Assembly (NCBI GenBank): GCA_018382295.1 | Contig: JAGZQF010000004.1 | Span: 62,001-126,000 of the forward strand | DNA: 64,000 nt | DNA from: Collinsella sp. | Lineage (GTDB): Bacteria; Actinomycetota; Coriobacteriia; Coriobacteriales; Coriobacteriaceae | Direction of reading: 5' to 3' | Shown here: positions 33,190-42,057 of the stretch, piece after piece | Numbering within the stretch: the stretch's first letter is position 1 | Layout: the number at the start of each line of letters is the position of its first letter | Position numbers and translations under genes: made by a program | The notes under the pieces: model-generated | What the model saw: the letters and a program-made list of their open reading frames with translations, nothing else | Database searches by the model: none | What the model was told of the DNA's origin: nothing

Positions 33190-35313
33190 ATGAAAGCAAC
33201 CGAGGCAAATCTACTCGACCTTATGGGCGTGGCGAAGATGCAGTTCGTCATTCCCGTGTACCAGCGAATTTACTCGTGGAGTGTAAAAGAGTGCGAGGTG
33301 CTTTGGGATGACGTCATGCGAGCGGGTCGTGATGGCGTATCGCACTTCGTGGGGTCAATGCTTTATATCCCCGAGTCCGAGAGCTCTGCCACGAGCATTT
33401 CGCGCGTGCTTCTGATTGACGGACAGCAGCGCATGACGACGTTTTCGTTGATGATTGCAGCTTTGGCTGACTATTTGGAGAGCAACCCCGACAAGGCTGG
33501 CTTCCTTGGCGACCTCAAAATCTCGGCGCTGAGGAAAAATTACCTCTTTAACGATGACGACTACAACGGTCTGGCACGCTACAAGCTGGTGCTCTCGCAG
33601 GACGATAAAGAGACGCTGTTCTCCATCGTGTCTGGGGCTCCCGTGCCAGATGAAAAATCGGATCGCATTGTCGAAAACCATGCGTTCTTCCGTGAAAAGA
33701 TGCACGGGAAATCATTCGACCCTGCAAGGCTTTGGGCGGGGCTAAACCGCGTGCAGGTCATCGACACTAAGCTCACCGCTGGCGTTGATAATGCCCAGCT
33801 CATATTTGAGTCCATGAACTCCAAGGGCAAGCCGCTCACGCCCATTGACCTCATCCGTAACTACGTTCTAATGTCGCTTCCCAACGACGAACAGACCAAT
33901 CTTTATGAGGGTTATTGGCATCCACTCGAGTGCTTGTTCGGAAAAGGCGGCGAGGACGAGTTCAATGCATTTATCTGGTACTGGCTGTGGCTTAAAGTTC
34001 CCAATAGGATGCCGAAGGAGAACGAGGCCTACTACGAGTTTAAGCGCTATTTCGCCGACGACTACGATGGTGACACCGAGGGCCTGCTTAAGGAGCTGCG
34101 CGGGTATGCACATAGATACGCCAGTCTGTTCCTTGGTAAGGAGAAGGACGACGGACTGCGCCGAGTGTTCGGCAGAATCGTAAGCCTCGACGTGAAGCAG
34201 ATAAGGCCCCTCTTAATGTTGCTTTATTCGGTTTACGAGGGGAATGGACTAGACCGCAATGCGTTTTTACGTATCTGCGAGACTATCGAGTCGTTTCTGT
34301 TCAGGCGAGCGGTTTGCGGCAGACTTACCACGGGCCTAAATAATTTCTTTGCCGGCATGTATCGCAATCTCGAGCAGCAGGACGATATCGAGGAGTACGT
34401 TACGGCGATGCTCCTTATCCACAGCAGCGGTATGACCGCATACTTTCCGACAGACGAGCATTTTGTCGAGGAGTTTAAGGCGCGTGACTGCTACAACCGC
34501 TTCTCTAAAAAGCGCTATTACCTGGAACGCATGGAGAACTGGCACCACCCGAAGGAGTCCATCTCAGCCGACGATTACCAGATCGAGCACATCATGCCCC
34601 AGACGATTGATGATGAGCACGGCTGGAAGGAATCGCTTGGTGAGAACTGGGAAGACGTCCACGACAGGCTGTGCAACAACTTGGGAAATCTTACGCTGAC
34701 GGGCTACAACCAGGAGTACTCAAACCGGTCGTTCTCGGACAAGCTCAATCTGCCTGACGTCGGATTTAAGTGCAGCCCGCTCTACCTAAACAAATCGATT
34801 GTCTCGCATGAAAAATGGGGTGAGGAAGAGATTGGGCAGCGCGCGGACGAGCTGGCGAAAGAAGCGTGCGAGATATGGAAGTATCCCGACCTTCCGGCAG
34901 ACGTCGTCGACAAGTACCGTCCTTCTCGTGGGGAGCCTGACGAGGCTCCTGTCTGGACTCTGCATGAGAACCACCCCACCTTTGCCGAAGGTGGGCTCAA
35001 CCAGAAGCTTTTCGATGAGGTGCGCGAGTCCGTTCTGAGTGGTAACCCTTCGTGGGAGTCCTACATAGCCAAGTACTATGTAGGCTTCAGGTCGGGCAAG
35101 CGAAAACTGCATGCCGTGTTAGAAGGTAGGACCAGCAACGGTGGCTGGATTGCCGTCGGCCTGGCAAAGAGCGTGGATGACCTAATTGATCCAGAGGACA
35201 TGTGCCAGGACAAACGTACGCAGGGTGGATTTGGCCCAGGCCTACCGACCTATGTTGCTCTTCGTAATGCCGATGACATTCCCGCGGTGCTCGATCTTAT
35301 AAAGCAGTGCTAG
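33190..35313 (+). CDS. GmrSD-type (DUF262/DUF1524) modification-dependent restriction enzyme, fused form
   Basis: 707 residues; ATG after GAGGAGACAACCGCAA. N-terminal DUF262 (GmrS-like) has the ParB-like nucleotide motif LLIDGQQRMTT (75-85) with IPVYQRIYSW before it. The DUF1524 (GmrD-like) His-Me nuclease core is IEHIMPQ (465-471) with LGNLTLTGYNQEYSNRSF (about 498-515). The C-terminal 150 residues look like the DUF5655 domain that often ends these proteins. Fused GmrSD enzymes are type IV systems that cut phage DNA with modified (glucosylated hydroxymethyl) cytosines. All key residues visible are intact, so it is probably active. Monocistronic, terminator after it. Confidence 0.9.
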   Translation: MKATEANLLDLMGVAKMQFVIPVYQRIYSWSVKECEVLWDDVMRAGRDGVSHFVGSMLYIPESESSATSISRVLLIDGQQRMTTFSLMIAALADYLESNPDKAGFLGDLKISALRKNYLFNDDDYNGLARYKLVLSQDDKETLFSIVSGAPVPDEKSDRIVENHAFFREKMHGKSFDPARLWAGLNRVQVIDTKLTAGVDNAQLIFESMNSKGKPLTPIDLIRNYVLMSLPNDEQTNLYEGYWHPLECLFGKGGEDEFNAFIWYWLWLKVPNRMPKENEAYYEFKRYFADDYDGDTEGLLKELRGYAHRYASLFLGKEKDDGLRRVFGRIVSLDVKQIRPLLMLLYSVYEGNGLDRNAFLRICETIESFLFRRAVCGRLTTGLNNFFAGMYRNLEQQDDIEEYVTAMLLIHSSGMTAYFPTDEHFVEEFKARDCYNRFSKKRYYLERMENWHHPKESISADDYQIEHIMPQTIDDEHGWKESLGENWEDVHDRLCNNLGNLTLTGYNQEYSNRSFSDKLNLPDVGFKCSPLYLNKSIVSHEKWGEEEIGQRADELAKEACEIWKYPDLPADVVDKYRPSRGEPDEAPVWTLHENHPTFAEGGLNQKLFDEVRESVLSGNPSWESYIAKYYVGFRSGKRKLHAVLEGRTSNGGWIAVGLAKSVDDLIDPEDMCQDKRTQGGFGPGLPTYVALRNADDIPAVLDLIKQC

Positions 35314-35319
35314 GTTAAA

Positions 35320-35342
35320 GGCCGGGAATCTAATTCCCGGCC
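35320..35342 (+). terminator. hairpin after the GmrSD gene
   Basis: GGCCGGGAAT (35320-35329) and ATTCCCGGCC (35333-35342) form a perfect 10-bp stem with a three-base loop; only CTTG follows, so release on the plus strand may be weak. Confidence 0.65.
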
Positions 35343-35380
35343 CTTGCCATCTCGGAATTGCCGATGGCTTATCTGCCCAC

Positions 35381-35674
35381 CTACACCCCCGCAATCCCGC
35401 GCGCCGCGCTCAGCAGCTCGTACTCCCTCTGGCTCCACTGGTGCAGCTCGGCCGCGTGCACGGCGTCGCGACACAGGTCCAGGAACACCTCGGCGCCCTC
35501 GCAGAAGCACTCGCGGGCAAAGGCGCCGGATCCGTCCGCAACGCACGCACCGTCGGCAAAAAGCTTCCAGCTGGACGGCTCGCGCGAGCCGTCTCCGAGC
35601 AGCTTGATCTGCAGAACATGTGGGCCGCCAGCGGCACATGGCCCTTCTTCCAACGCCTGCACCGTAAAGCGCAT
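35381..35674 (-). CDS. small hypothetical protein
   Basis: 97 residues on the minus strand, starting MRFTVQALEEGPCAAGGPH and ending AARGIAGV. Acidic, moderately Cys-rich, no recognised domain, no signal peptide. The codon pattern (GC-rich third positions, few rare codons) favours this frame over the overlapping ones; upstream there is no clear ribosome site. It may be a remnant of a longer gene or a small real protein. It lies between the GmrSD gene and the tandem 33-bp-period repeat. Confidence 0.4.
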   Translation of the reverse strand: MRFTVQALEEGPCAAGGPHVLQIKLLGDGSREPSSWKLFADGACVADGSGAFARECFCEGAEVFLDLCRDAVHAAELHQWSQREYELLSAARGIAGV

Positions 35675-35691
35675 CTGGAGGGACAGAGTAT

Positions 35692-35743
35692 AAAATCCGG
35701 AAAAGTGTCGAAATAGGCACCTTAAAACTTCGGAAAAGTGTAG
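35692..35743. repeat. two CGGAAAAGTGT repeats with 33-bp period
   Basis: AAAATCCGGAAAAGTGTCG (from 35692) recurs as AAAACTTCGGAAAAGTGTAG (from 35724); the CGG cores are 33 bp apart. Non-coding edge of the accessory island on the right, matching in style the repeat arrays by the ATPase genes on the left. Confidence 0.65.
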
Positions 35744-35811
35744 CTGGATGACAAAACAGCACTTAGAAGCCGGTGCTGGATGCGGGATCCTGCGGCCGCC
35801 TTCAGCTCTCG

Positions 35812-36774
35812 CTACTCGTCGTCTCCGTCGTTGGGGTCGCCCTTGAGGGTGTTGATGTCCAGGTACTGGTTATCGTCCTCTTTTTGCTGGGTCTCCGACT
35901 CCGCTTGGGTGGGGCCGCGGAACAGCTGGAACCCCTCAAACGCAATGACACCGAGCAGGGCAATGATAATGGCGATAAAGGCAACCTTGACTGCCTGCGG
36001 AAATTCCGAGAAACGCAGCGCCTTTTCCTCGGCGTAATAATCGGCAAAGCGCTCTTCGCCCGTGCTTTTGGTATACGCCGGCGCGGACGCGGCCTCCGGG
36101 TCATATTCCGGTGCAGGCGTGGCGGCGTACGGATCGTTGAGATAATCGCTCGATGCGGTGCCATAGTTCTCGGTCTCGATGCGACCGTTGCCAGCATAGC
36201 CATCGGAATAATCGGAATATGCCGCACCGCCCTCATAGTCCGCGGCGCTCGTGTTGGCGGCAAAAAGCGGGTTAACTGGAACGTCGAGCGCCGGCATGCC
36301 GGTAGAGGTCTCATCCAGATCGGTTGCAGCCCAGGAATCGTAGGCAACCTGATGGGCAACGGGCTCATCGAGCCTTGTGACCGGAGGCTTGCGTGCCGCA
36401 GGAACGGGCAACTGCTGGGCGTTGTACATAACGGTGCTGTCGGCCGATTTGCCCTGCGTCGCCGCAGCGAGAAATGCCGCCGTCTCGGACGGGTCGCTTG
36501 CGGGGCGGGGAGCGGTCGTGGGCGCCGAAGTGGGTGCGGGCGTAGGCGCGGGCGTCGGCGCAGATGCGGGCTTAGGCGCAAGTGCGGGATTGGGACTTGA
36601 CGGGCGAGCCCCGCCGCCCATGAGTTCGTCGGCGGTCCACGGGCGATCATCCATCACGTCGTCAAGGCTCAGCGAAAACAGGTCGTCTTCACTCTCATCG
36701 AACATGCGGTGCACATGTCCACCAATTGCCGGAATCAATCCGCGACCGGTGCATGATGCCTTGCTCAACGCCAT
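35812..36774 (-). CDS. single-pass membrane protein of unknown function
   Basis: 320 residues from ATG 36774 (AAAGGATGG upstream) on the minus strand. The first 230 residues are low-complexity and acidic, with a Pro/Ala/Thr stretch (PKPASAPTPAPTPAPTSAPT near 75-94) and Tyr/Asp-rich repeats; one membrane helix VKVAFIAIIIALLGVIAFEG follows near 265-284, then a short acidic tail. A long disordered N-terminal part on the cytoplasmic side and a short outside tail is the simplest topology. It follows the YheO-like regulator on the same strand by 123 bases. Family not recognised. Confidence 0.75.
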   Translation of the reverse strand: MALSKASCTGRGLIPAIGGHVHRMFDESEDDLFSLSLDDVMDDRPWTADELMGGGARPSSPNPALAPKPASAPTPAPTPAPTSAPTTAPRPASDPSETAAFLAAATQGKSADSTVMYNAQQLPVPAARKPPVTRLDEPVAHQVAYDSWAATDLDETSTGMPALDVPVNPLFAANTSAADYEGGAAYSDYSDGYAGNGRIETENYGTASSDYLNDPYAATPAPEYDPEAASAPAYTKSTGEERFADYYAEEKALRFSEFPQAVKVAFIAIIIALLGVIAFEGFQLFRGPTQAESETQQKEDDNQYLDINTLKGDPNDGDDE

Positions 36775-36897
36775 TCTGTTCCATCCTTTCGAAATACTAA
36801 TGACATCGATTATATGGAACTTCCCAAGCGGCTCGGTCTTGGATTCGTGCTTTCCAGAACTCGCGCCCAAAAGGGGAGGGGCAATCCAGGCGAGTGC

Positions 36898-37551
36898 CTA
36901 CTTGTCGCCGGCAGCAGCCTTGGCCTCATTGAGGTAGCTATAGAAGCTGTACTTGGAGATGCCAAAGAACTCGCAGGCGCGCTCGCTCGACTTGGAAATG
37001 AGGAAGGCGCCGCGACGGTCGAGGTAGCCAATGGCACGAATGCGCTCGTCTTTGGTCATGAGTGCCGCGGGCTTGCCCACAAACTGCTCGCACTCGTGCA
37101 GCAGGTCCTCGAGCAGGTCGCCGATGTTCTTGGTAATGGGCTCGGGCTCGGTATAGCCCGTGCCGCCGGTACCGGTAAAGGCGTCGAGCGAACGCTCAAA
37201 AGCCTTCATAAGCGTAATGTCAAAGTTGATGCCCAAAATGCCGACGGGCTTGCCCTCGTCGTTGCGGATAAAGATCGTCGACGATTTGAGCAGCTTACCG
37301 TCGGTGGTTTTAGTGAGGTACGGCTCGCGGTCGTGTACATCGGTGGCGCCCTCGTGCATGGACTCAAACACGATATGGCTGGGGCCGTCACCCAGTTTGC
37401 GCCCGCTGACGTGGCCGTTTTCAATCACTACGATGGAGTGGTCCACGTCATCGGTCTCCAGATCGTGGACGACGATTTCGCAGTTGGGGCCAAATTGGAG
37501 CGCCAGGCCGTGTGCAAGGCGCTTATAAAACTCAATCTGTGCGGGGGTCAT
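36898..37551 (-). CDS. YheO-like PAS/HTH transcriptional regulator (purine cluster, right half)
   Basis: 217 residues from ATG 37551 with AGGAAGG upstream; the frame extends further but without a ribosome site. The PAS-type domain has CEIVVHDLETDDVDHSIVVI and SGRKLGDGPSHIVFE, then FIRNDEGKPVGILGINFDIT; the C-terminal HTH has FFGISKYSFYSYLNEAK. Same architecture as the regulator at 15208, and likewise divergent from a purine operon, here ygeX across a 277-base spacer. Likely senses a purine-derived or related ligand (inference). Confidence 0.88.
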   Translation of the reverse strand: MTPAQIEFYKRLAHGLALQFGPNCEIVVHDLETDDVDHSIVVIENGHVSGRKLGDGPSHIVFESMHEGATDVHDREPYLTKTTDGKLLKSSTIFIRNDEGKPVGILGINFDITLMKAFERSLDAFTGTGGTGYTEPEPITKNIGDLLEDLLHECEQFVGKPAALMTKDERIRAIGYLDRRGAFLISKSSERACEFFGISKYSFYSYLNEAKAAAGDK

Positions 37552-37721
37552 AGGTGCCTTCCTAAAAATTAGTTTGGGCTCACTGTGCCATAAACCACAC
37601 ATGACCGCAAACAAATCCATCAACAAGGCAATTCATGACCGTTCGGCGGCGAAAAAGTACCGATTGCGGCAACAAACAATTCGTTAGGTATACCAATCAA
37701 AAAGTGTGATAGAACATTACT

Positions 37722-37736
37722 AACAAACTTTTTGTT
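37722..37736. promoter_or_regulatory. small inverted repeat in the regulator-ygeX spacer, candidate operator
   Basis: AACAAA (37722-37727) and TTTGTT (37731-37736) face each other around CTT, about 92 bases before ygeX. A further AACAAAC lies near 37672. Candidate binding site for the divergent YheO-like regulator. Confidence 0.35.
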
Positions 37737-37828
37737 TGGCATCCACATAAAAGTTCAGTCGCATGAATGGGAATGGGCTGAAACGCGTATGCGGGGGCCG
37801 GCAAGAGAGGACTTAAGGAGTTCACCGT

Positions 37829-39043
37829 ATGGCCGATAAGATCCAGTGGGCGAGCAACACGATGCCCAAGAGCGATGACAAGCACTTGGGAATCATGAGC
37901 CTCGACCACGTGAAGAAGGCCCGCGCCTTCCACCAGTCGTTCCCCCAATATACCGTCACTCCGCTTGCCCGCCTGGACGGCCAGGCTGCGCGCCTGGGCC
38001 TGTCCAACCTGTGCGTTAAGGACGAGAGCTATCGCTTTGGCCTCAACGCCTTTAAGGTTCTGGGCGGTTCGTTTGCCATGGCCAACTACATTGCCGACGA
38101 GACCGGCAAGGACGTTGCCGAGTGCACCTTCGATTACCTGACCTCCGATCAACTTGCCAAGGACTTTGGCCAGGCCACCTTCTTTACCGCCACCGACGGC
38201 AACCATGGCCGCGGCGTGGCATGGGCTGCCAACAAGCTGGGCCAGAAGGCCGTCGTTCACATGCCCAAGGGTTCCACTAAGCCCCGCTTCGATAACATCG
38301 CCGCCGAGGGCGCAACGGTGACCATCGAAGAGGTCAACTACGACGAGTGCGTGCGCATGGCCGCTGCCGAGGCCGACGCCTGCGAGCGCGGCGTCATCGT
38401 TCAGGACACCGCCTGGGAGGGCTACGAGAAGATCCCGTCCTGGATCATGGAGGGTTACGGCACCATGGCTTCCGAGGCTGCCGAGCAGCTGCGCGAGATG
38501 GCCATCAACCGCCCGACGCACGTGTTTGTCCAGGCTGGCGTGGGTTCGCTCGCCGGCGCCGTGGTGGGCTACTTCACCAACCTGTATCCCGATAACCCGC
38601 CCACCTTCGTCGTGGCTGAGTGCGCGCCTGCCGCCTGTCTGTACAAGGGCGCTGCCGCCGGCGACGGCGATCCGCGCATCGTGGACGGCGACATGCCCTC
38701 CATCATGGCCGGTCTGTGCTGCGGCGAGCCCAACATTCTGGGCTGGGATATCCTGCGCAACCACGTCACCGCCTTCGTGTCCTGCCCCGACTGGGTCACC
38801 GCTCGCGGCATGCGCACCCTGGGCGCTCCCGAGAAGGGCGACCCGCGCGTCATCTCCGGCGAGTCCGGCGCTGTGACCACCGGCCTGGTCGAGACCCTCA
38901 TGCTCGATCCCGAGTACGCCGAGCTCAAGGAACTCATCGGCCTGGACAAGACGAGCTCCGTGCTCTGCTTCTCCACCGAGGGCGACACCGATCCCGACCA
39001 GTATCGCCGCATTGTTTGGGAAGGCGAATATCCCACTTGCTAA
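37829..39043 (+). CDS. ygeX: diaminopropionate ammonia-lyase
   Basis: 404 residues; ATG at 37829 after AAGGAGTTCACCGT. PLP enzyme of fold type II that converts 2,3-diaminopropionate to pyruvate and two ammonia, through a 2-aminoacrylate-type intermediate. The PLP lysine lies in GLNAFKVLGGSFA (about residues 71-83); the phosphate/substrate loop is TATDGNHGRGVAW, and the glycine-rich AGVGSLAGAVVG binds the PLP phosphate. First gene of the right purine half (ygeX-ygeY-ygeW), facing its regulator. The reactive enamine may be cleared by RidA at 14706. Confidence 0.95.
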   Translation: MADKIQWASNTMPKSDDKHLGIMSLDHVKKARAFHQSFPQYTVTPLARLDGQAARLGLSNLCVKDESYRFGLNAFKVLGGSFAMANYIADETGKDVAECTFDYLTSDQLAKDFGQATFFTATDGNHGRGVAWAANKLGQKAVVHMPKGSTKPRFDNIAAEGATVTIEEVNYDECVRMAAAEADACERGVIVQDTAWEGYEKIPSWIMEGYGTMASEAAEQLREMAINRPTHVFVQAGVGSLAGAVVGYFTNLYPDNPPTFVVAECAPAACLYKGAAAGDGDPRIVDGDMPSIMAGLCCGEPNILGWDILRNHVTAFVSCPDWVTARGMRTLGAPEKGDPRVISGESGAVTTGLVETLMLDPEYAELKELIGLDKTSSVLCFSTEGDTDPDQYRRIVWEGEYPTC

Positions 39044-39117
39044 TCGTTGGGGCGGAGTAAATAGGTATCGCTCCGCCACCTCACAGGTAGATTCCTTCGT
39101 TTGAAAGGTTATGAACA

Positions 39118-40503
39118 ATGGCTAAAGAACTCGATTTCGACGCTATCAAGGCTGCTGCTGAGTCCCATCGTGCTGATATGACTCGCTTCCTGCGCGCTAT
39201 GATCTCCCATCCCTCTGAGTCTTGCGAGGAGGGTGAGGTTGTCGCCTGCATCAAGGCCGAGATGGAGAACCTTGGCTATGACGAGGTCAAGGTCGATGGC
39301 CTGGGCAACGTCATGGGCTTTATGGGCGAGGGCGACAAGATCATCGCCATCGACTCCCACATCGACACCGTCGGCATCGGCAACATCGAGAACTGGGATG
39401 CCGATCCCTATGAGGGCTACGAGACCGACGAGATCATCTACGGCCGCGGCGGCTCCGACCAGGAGGGCGGCATGGCTTCTGCTACCTACGCTGCCAAGAT
39501 GATGAAGGACATGGGCCTCATCCCCGAGGGCTACAAGATCATGGTCGTCGGCACCGTCCAGGAAGAGGACTGCGACGGCATGTGCTGGCAGTACATCTAC
39601 AACAAGGATGGCATTAAGCCCGAGTTCGTCATTTCCACCGAACCCACCGACGGCGGCATCTATCGCGGTCACCGCGGCCGCATGGAGATCCGCGTCGACG
39701 TTCACGGTACCTCCTGCCACGGCTCCGCTCCCGACCGCGGCGACAACGCCATCTACAAGATGGCCGACATCATCGCCGACGTCCGCGCCCTCAACAACAA
39801 CGGCTGCGACGAGTCGACCGACATCAAGGGTCTCGTCAAGATGCTCGACCCCAAGTACAATCCCGAGCACTTCGAGGATGCCCGCTTCCTGGGCCGCGGC
39901 ACCTGCACCGTCAGCCAGATCTTCTACACCAGCCCCAGCCGCTGCGCCGTGGCCGACTCCTGCGCCATCTCCATCGACCGTCGTATGACCGCCGGTGAGA
40001 CCTGGGAGTCCTGCCTGGACGAGATCCGCAACCTGCCGGCAGCCAAGAAGTACGGTGACGACGTGAAGGTCTCCATGTACATGTACGACCGTCCGTCCTG
40101 GACCGGCGAGGTCTACGAGACCGAGGCTTACTTCCCCACGTGGATCAACAAGGAGACCGCTCCGCACGTCAAGGCCCTCGTCGACGCCCACAAGGCCATG
40201 TTTGGTGACGAGCGCATCGGCTGCGAGCCCAGCATGGACAAGCGCACCGGTCGCCCGCTGTGCGACAAGTGGACCTTCTCCACGAACTGCGTCTCCATCC
40301 AGGGCCGTTACGGCATCCCCTGCGTGGGCTTTGGCCCGGGTGCCGAGTCTCAGGCTCACGCCCCCAACGAGGTCACCTACAAGGATGACCTGGTCACCGC
40401 TGCCGCCATGTACGTGGCTGCCCTGAACCTCTACGATCCGAGCCAGGCCGATGGCGACGCCACCGTGTTCCGCGCCGGTCTGACCAACAACAAGATCGAT
40501 TAG
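39118..40503 (+). CDS. ygeY: YgeY family M20 metallohydrolase
   Basis: 461 residues; ATG after GAAAGGTTATGAACA. Co-catalytic metal peptidase/deacylase fold. Metal ligands appear in [11 protein letters not shown] (His and Asp, about 79-89), [14 protein letters not shown] (Asp), TVQEEDCDG (Glu, plus the base) and near the end QAHAPNEV (His). YgeY proteins are annotated as selenium-metabolism hydrolases and accompany ygeX and ygeW; in the urate pathway proposed for gut anaerobes it hydrolyses a ureido or carbamoyl intermediate. Exact substrate not proven here. The 201 bases to ygeW contain a hairpin. Confidence 0.93.
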   Translation: MAKELDFDAIKAAAESHRADMTRFLRAMISHPSESCEEGEVVACIKAEMENLGYDEVKVDGLGNVMGFMGEGDKIIAIDSHIDTVGIGNIENWDADPYEGYETDEIIYGRGGSDQEGGMASATYAAKMMKDMGLIPEGYKIMVVGTVQEEDCDGMCWQYIYNKDGIKPEFVISTEPTDGGIYRGHRGRMEIRVDVHGTSCHGSAPDRGDNAIYKMADIIADVRALNNNGCDESTDIKGLVKMLDPKYNPEHFEDARFLGRGTCTVSQIFYTSPSRCAVADSCAISIDRRMTAGETWESCLDEIRNLPAAKKYGDDVKVSMYMYDRPSWTGEVYETEAYFPTWINKETAPHVKALVDAHKAMFGDERIGCEPSMDKRTGRPLCDKWTFSTNCVSIQGRYGIPCVGFGPGAESQAHAPNEVTYKDDLVTAAAMYVAALNLYDPSQADGDATVFRAGLTNNKID

Positions 40504-40525
40504 TCCCATTCCTCGATTTTGTTGA

Positions 40526-40550
40526 GCCGGGGGCCGCTCGTGTCCCCGGC
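40526..40550 (+). promoter_or_regulatory. hairpin between ygeY and ygeW
   Basis: GCCGGGG (40526-40532) pairs with CCCCGGC (40544-40550); no T-run. Likely mRNA stabilising or partial attenuator within the operon. Confidence 0.4.
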
Positions 40551-40704
40551 GCTCCCTGTTGACTTGGGGCCCGCGGTCGTTATCTCCCATGCTTCCTCAA
40601 CGGTAGCGGGTCCTCGTCATAGCGCTCTGCATGTTCTAGCCACACGCGCATGCCGGAGCACATCTACTCATTGCGATCGTTTCACCTTTAGAAAGGACAT
40701 TTAC

Positions 40705-41907
40705 ATGGACGCCAAGTTTACCGAGCTCGTCGAGCAGCTGAACGGCCTCGATTTTAAGGGTATGTACGGCAGCGACTTCCTGCACACCTGGGATAAGACC
40801 ACCGATGAGCTCAAGGCTCTCTACATCGTCGCCGACGCCCTGCGCGAGCTGCGCGAGAACAACGTCTCGTCCAAGATCTTCGACTCGGGCCTGGCCGTCT
40901 CCCTGTTCCGCGATAACTCCACCCGTACGCGCTTCTCCTTCTCTAAGGCCGCCAACCTGCTCGGCCTTGAGCTGCAGGACCTGGACGAGAAGAAGTCCCA
41001 GATCGCTCACGGCGAGACCGTCCGCGAGACCGCTACCATGATCTCCTTCATGGCCGACGTCATCGGCATCCGCGACGACATGTACATCGGCAAGGGCGAC
41101 GCCTACATGGCCGAGGTCTCCGAGTCTGTCCAGCAGGCTTACGAGGACGGCGTTCTGGATCACCGTCCCACGCTCATTTCCCTGCAGTCCGACTCCGATC
41201 ACCCCACGCAGTCCTCTGCCGACATGCTCTACCTCATCAACGAGTTTGGCGGCCTCGAGAACCTCAAGGGCAAGAAGGTTGCCGTCACCTGGGCCTATTC
41301 GCCCTCTTACGGCAAGCCGCTGTCCTGCCCGCAGTCGCTGATCAGCCTGCTGCCCCGTTTTGGCATGGACGTCACCCTGGCCCACCCCGAGGGCTACGAC
41401 CTCATGCCCGAGGTCGTCGAGCGCGCCAAGGGCTACGCCGCCGAGTCCGGCACCACCTTTAAGCAGGTCAACACCATGGCCGAGGCCTTCGAGGGCGCCG
41501 ACATCGTGATCCCCAAGAGCTGGGCTCCGTTTGCCGCCATGGAGAAGCGTACCAACCTGTACGCTGAGGGCGACGACGCCGGCATCGCAGCGCTCGAGAA
41601 GGAGCTGCTCGCCCAGAACGCTACCCATCAGGACTGGTGCTCCACGACCGAGCTCATGGAGAAGACTGCCAACGGCCAGGACACCATCTTTATGCACCCG
41701 CTGCCCGCCGACATCTCCGGTGTCTCCTGCGAGCACGGCGAGGTCAACGCCGACGTCTTCGACATGCACCGCGTGGGCATGTACAAGGAGGCCAGCTACA
41801 AGCCGTACGCCATCGCTGCCATGATGTTCCTGCAGAAGGTTGCCGATCCCGCCGCTACCCTCAAGGCCCTCGACGAGCGCAACACCGCCCGTTGGCTCCA
41901 GGCCTAA
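40705..41907 (+). CDS. ygeW: knotted carbamoyltransferase YgeW
   Basis: 400 residues from ATG 40705 (GAAAGGACATTTAC upstream); the frame runs open 186 bases further but without ribosome site or family match. Transcarbamylase superfamily: carbamoyl-phosphate motif FRDNSTRTRFSF (about 71-82), second-substrate side HPLPADISG (about 331-339) in place of the ornithine-specific HCLP. YgeW has the knotted fold and in other bacteria acts on an unidentified amine in purine breakdown; it would make carbamoyl phosphate from a ureido compound, giving ATP through carbamate kinase, which is not in this window. A terminator follows. Confidence 0.94.
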   Translation: MDAKFTELVEQLNGLDFKGMYGSDFLHTWDKTTDELKALYIVADALRELRENNVSSKIFDSGLAVSLFRDNSTRTRFSFSKAANLLGLELQDLDEKKSQIAHGETVRETATMISFMADVIGIRDDMYIGKGDAYMAEVSESVQQAYEDGVLDHRPTLISLQSDSDHPTQSSADMLYLINEFGGLENLKGKKVAVTWAYSPSYGKPLSCPQSLISLLPRFGMDVTLAHPEGYDLMPEVVERAKGYAAESGTTFKQVNTMAEAFEGADIVIPKSWAPFAAMEKRTNLYAEGDDAGIAALEKELLAQNATHQDWCSTTELMEKTANGQDTIFMHPLPADISGVSCEHGEVNADVFDMHRVGMYKEASYKPYAIAAMMFLQKVADPAATLKALDERNTARWLQA

Positions 41908-41930
41908 AGCCGGGCTGAGGTAAGCTATGT

Positions 41931-41970
41931 AAAGGGGGCGCTCTGCCAACCGGCGGGGTGCCCCCTTTTT
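41931..41970 (+). terminator. terminator after ygeW
   Basis: AAAGGGGGC (41931-41939) pairs with GCCCCCTTT (41960-41968), inner CCAACCGG structure, then T-run. Ends ygeX-ygeY-ygeW. Confidence 0.85.
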
Positions 41971-42057
41971 GCATCGCGGGCGTGCGGGATAAGCGCTTTC
42001 GATGTGGATGCCCGCGGCGCGAGTTATGGGTACGATGGTTTCAGGGGAGGTATCACC

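Noticed and set aside
35310..35762. 150-codon minus-strand frame after GmrSD
   Set aside because: Very Arg/Cys-rich out-of-frame shadow; the 97-codon frame in the same place has a more gene-like composition.
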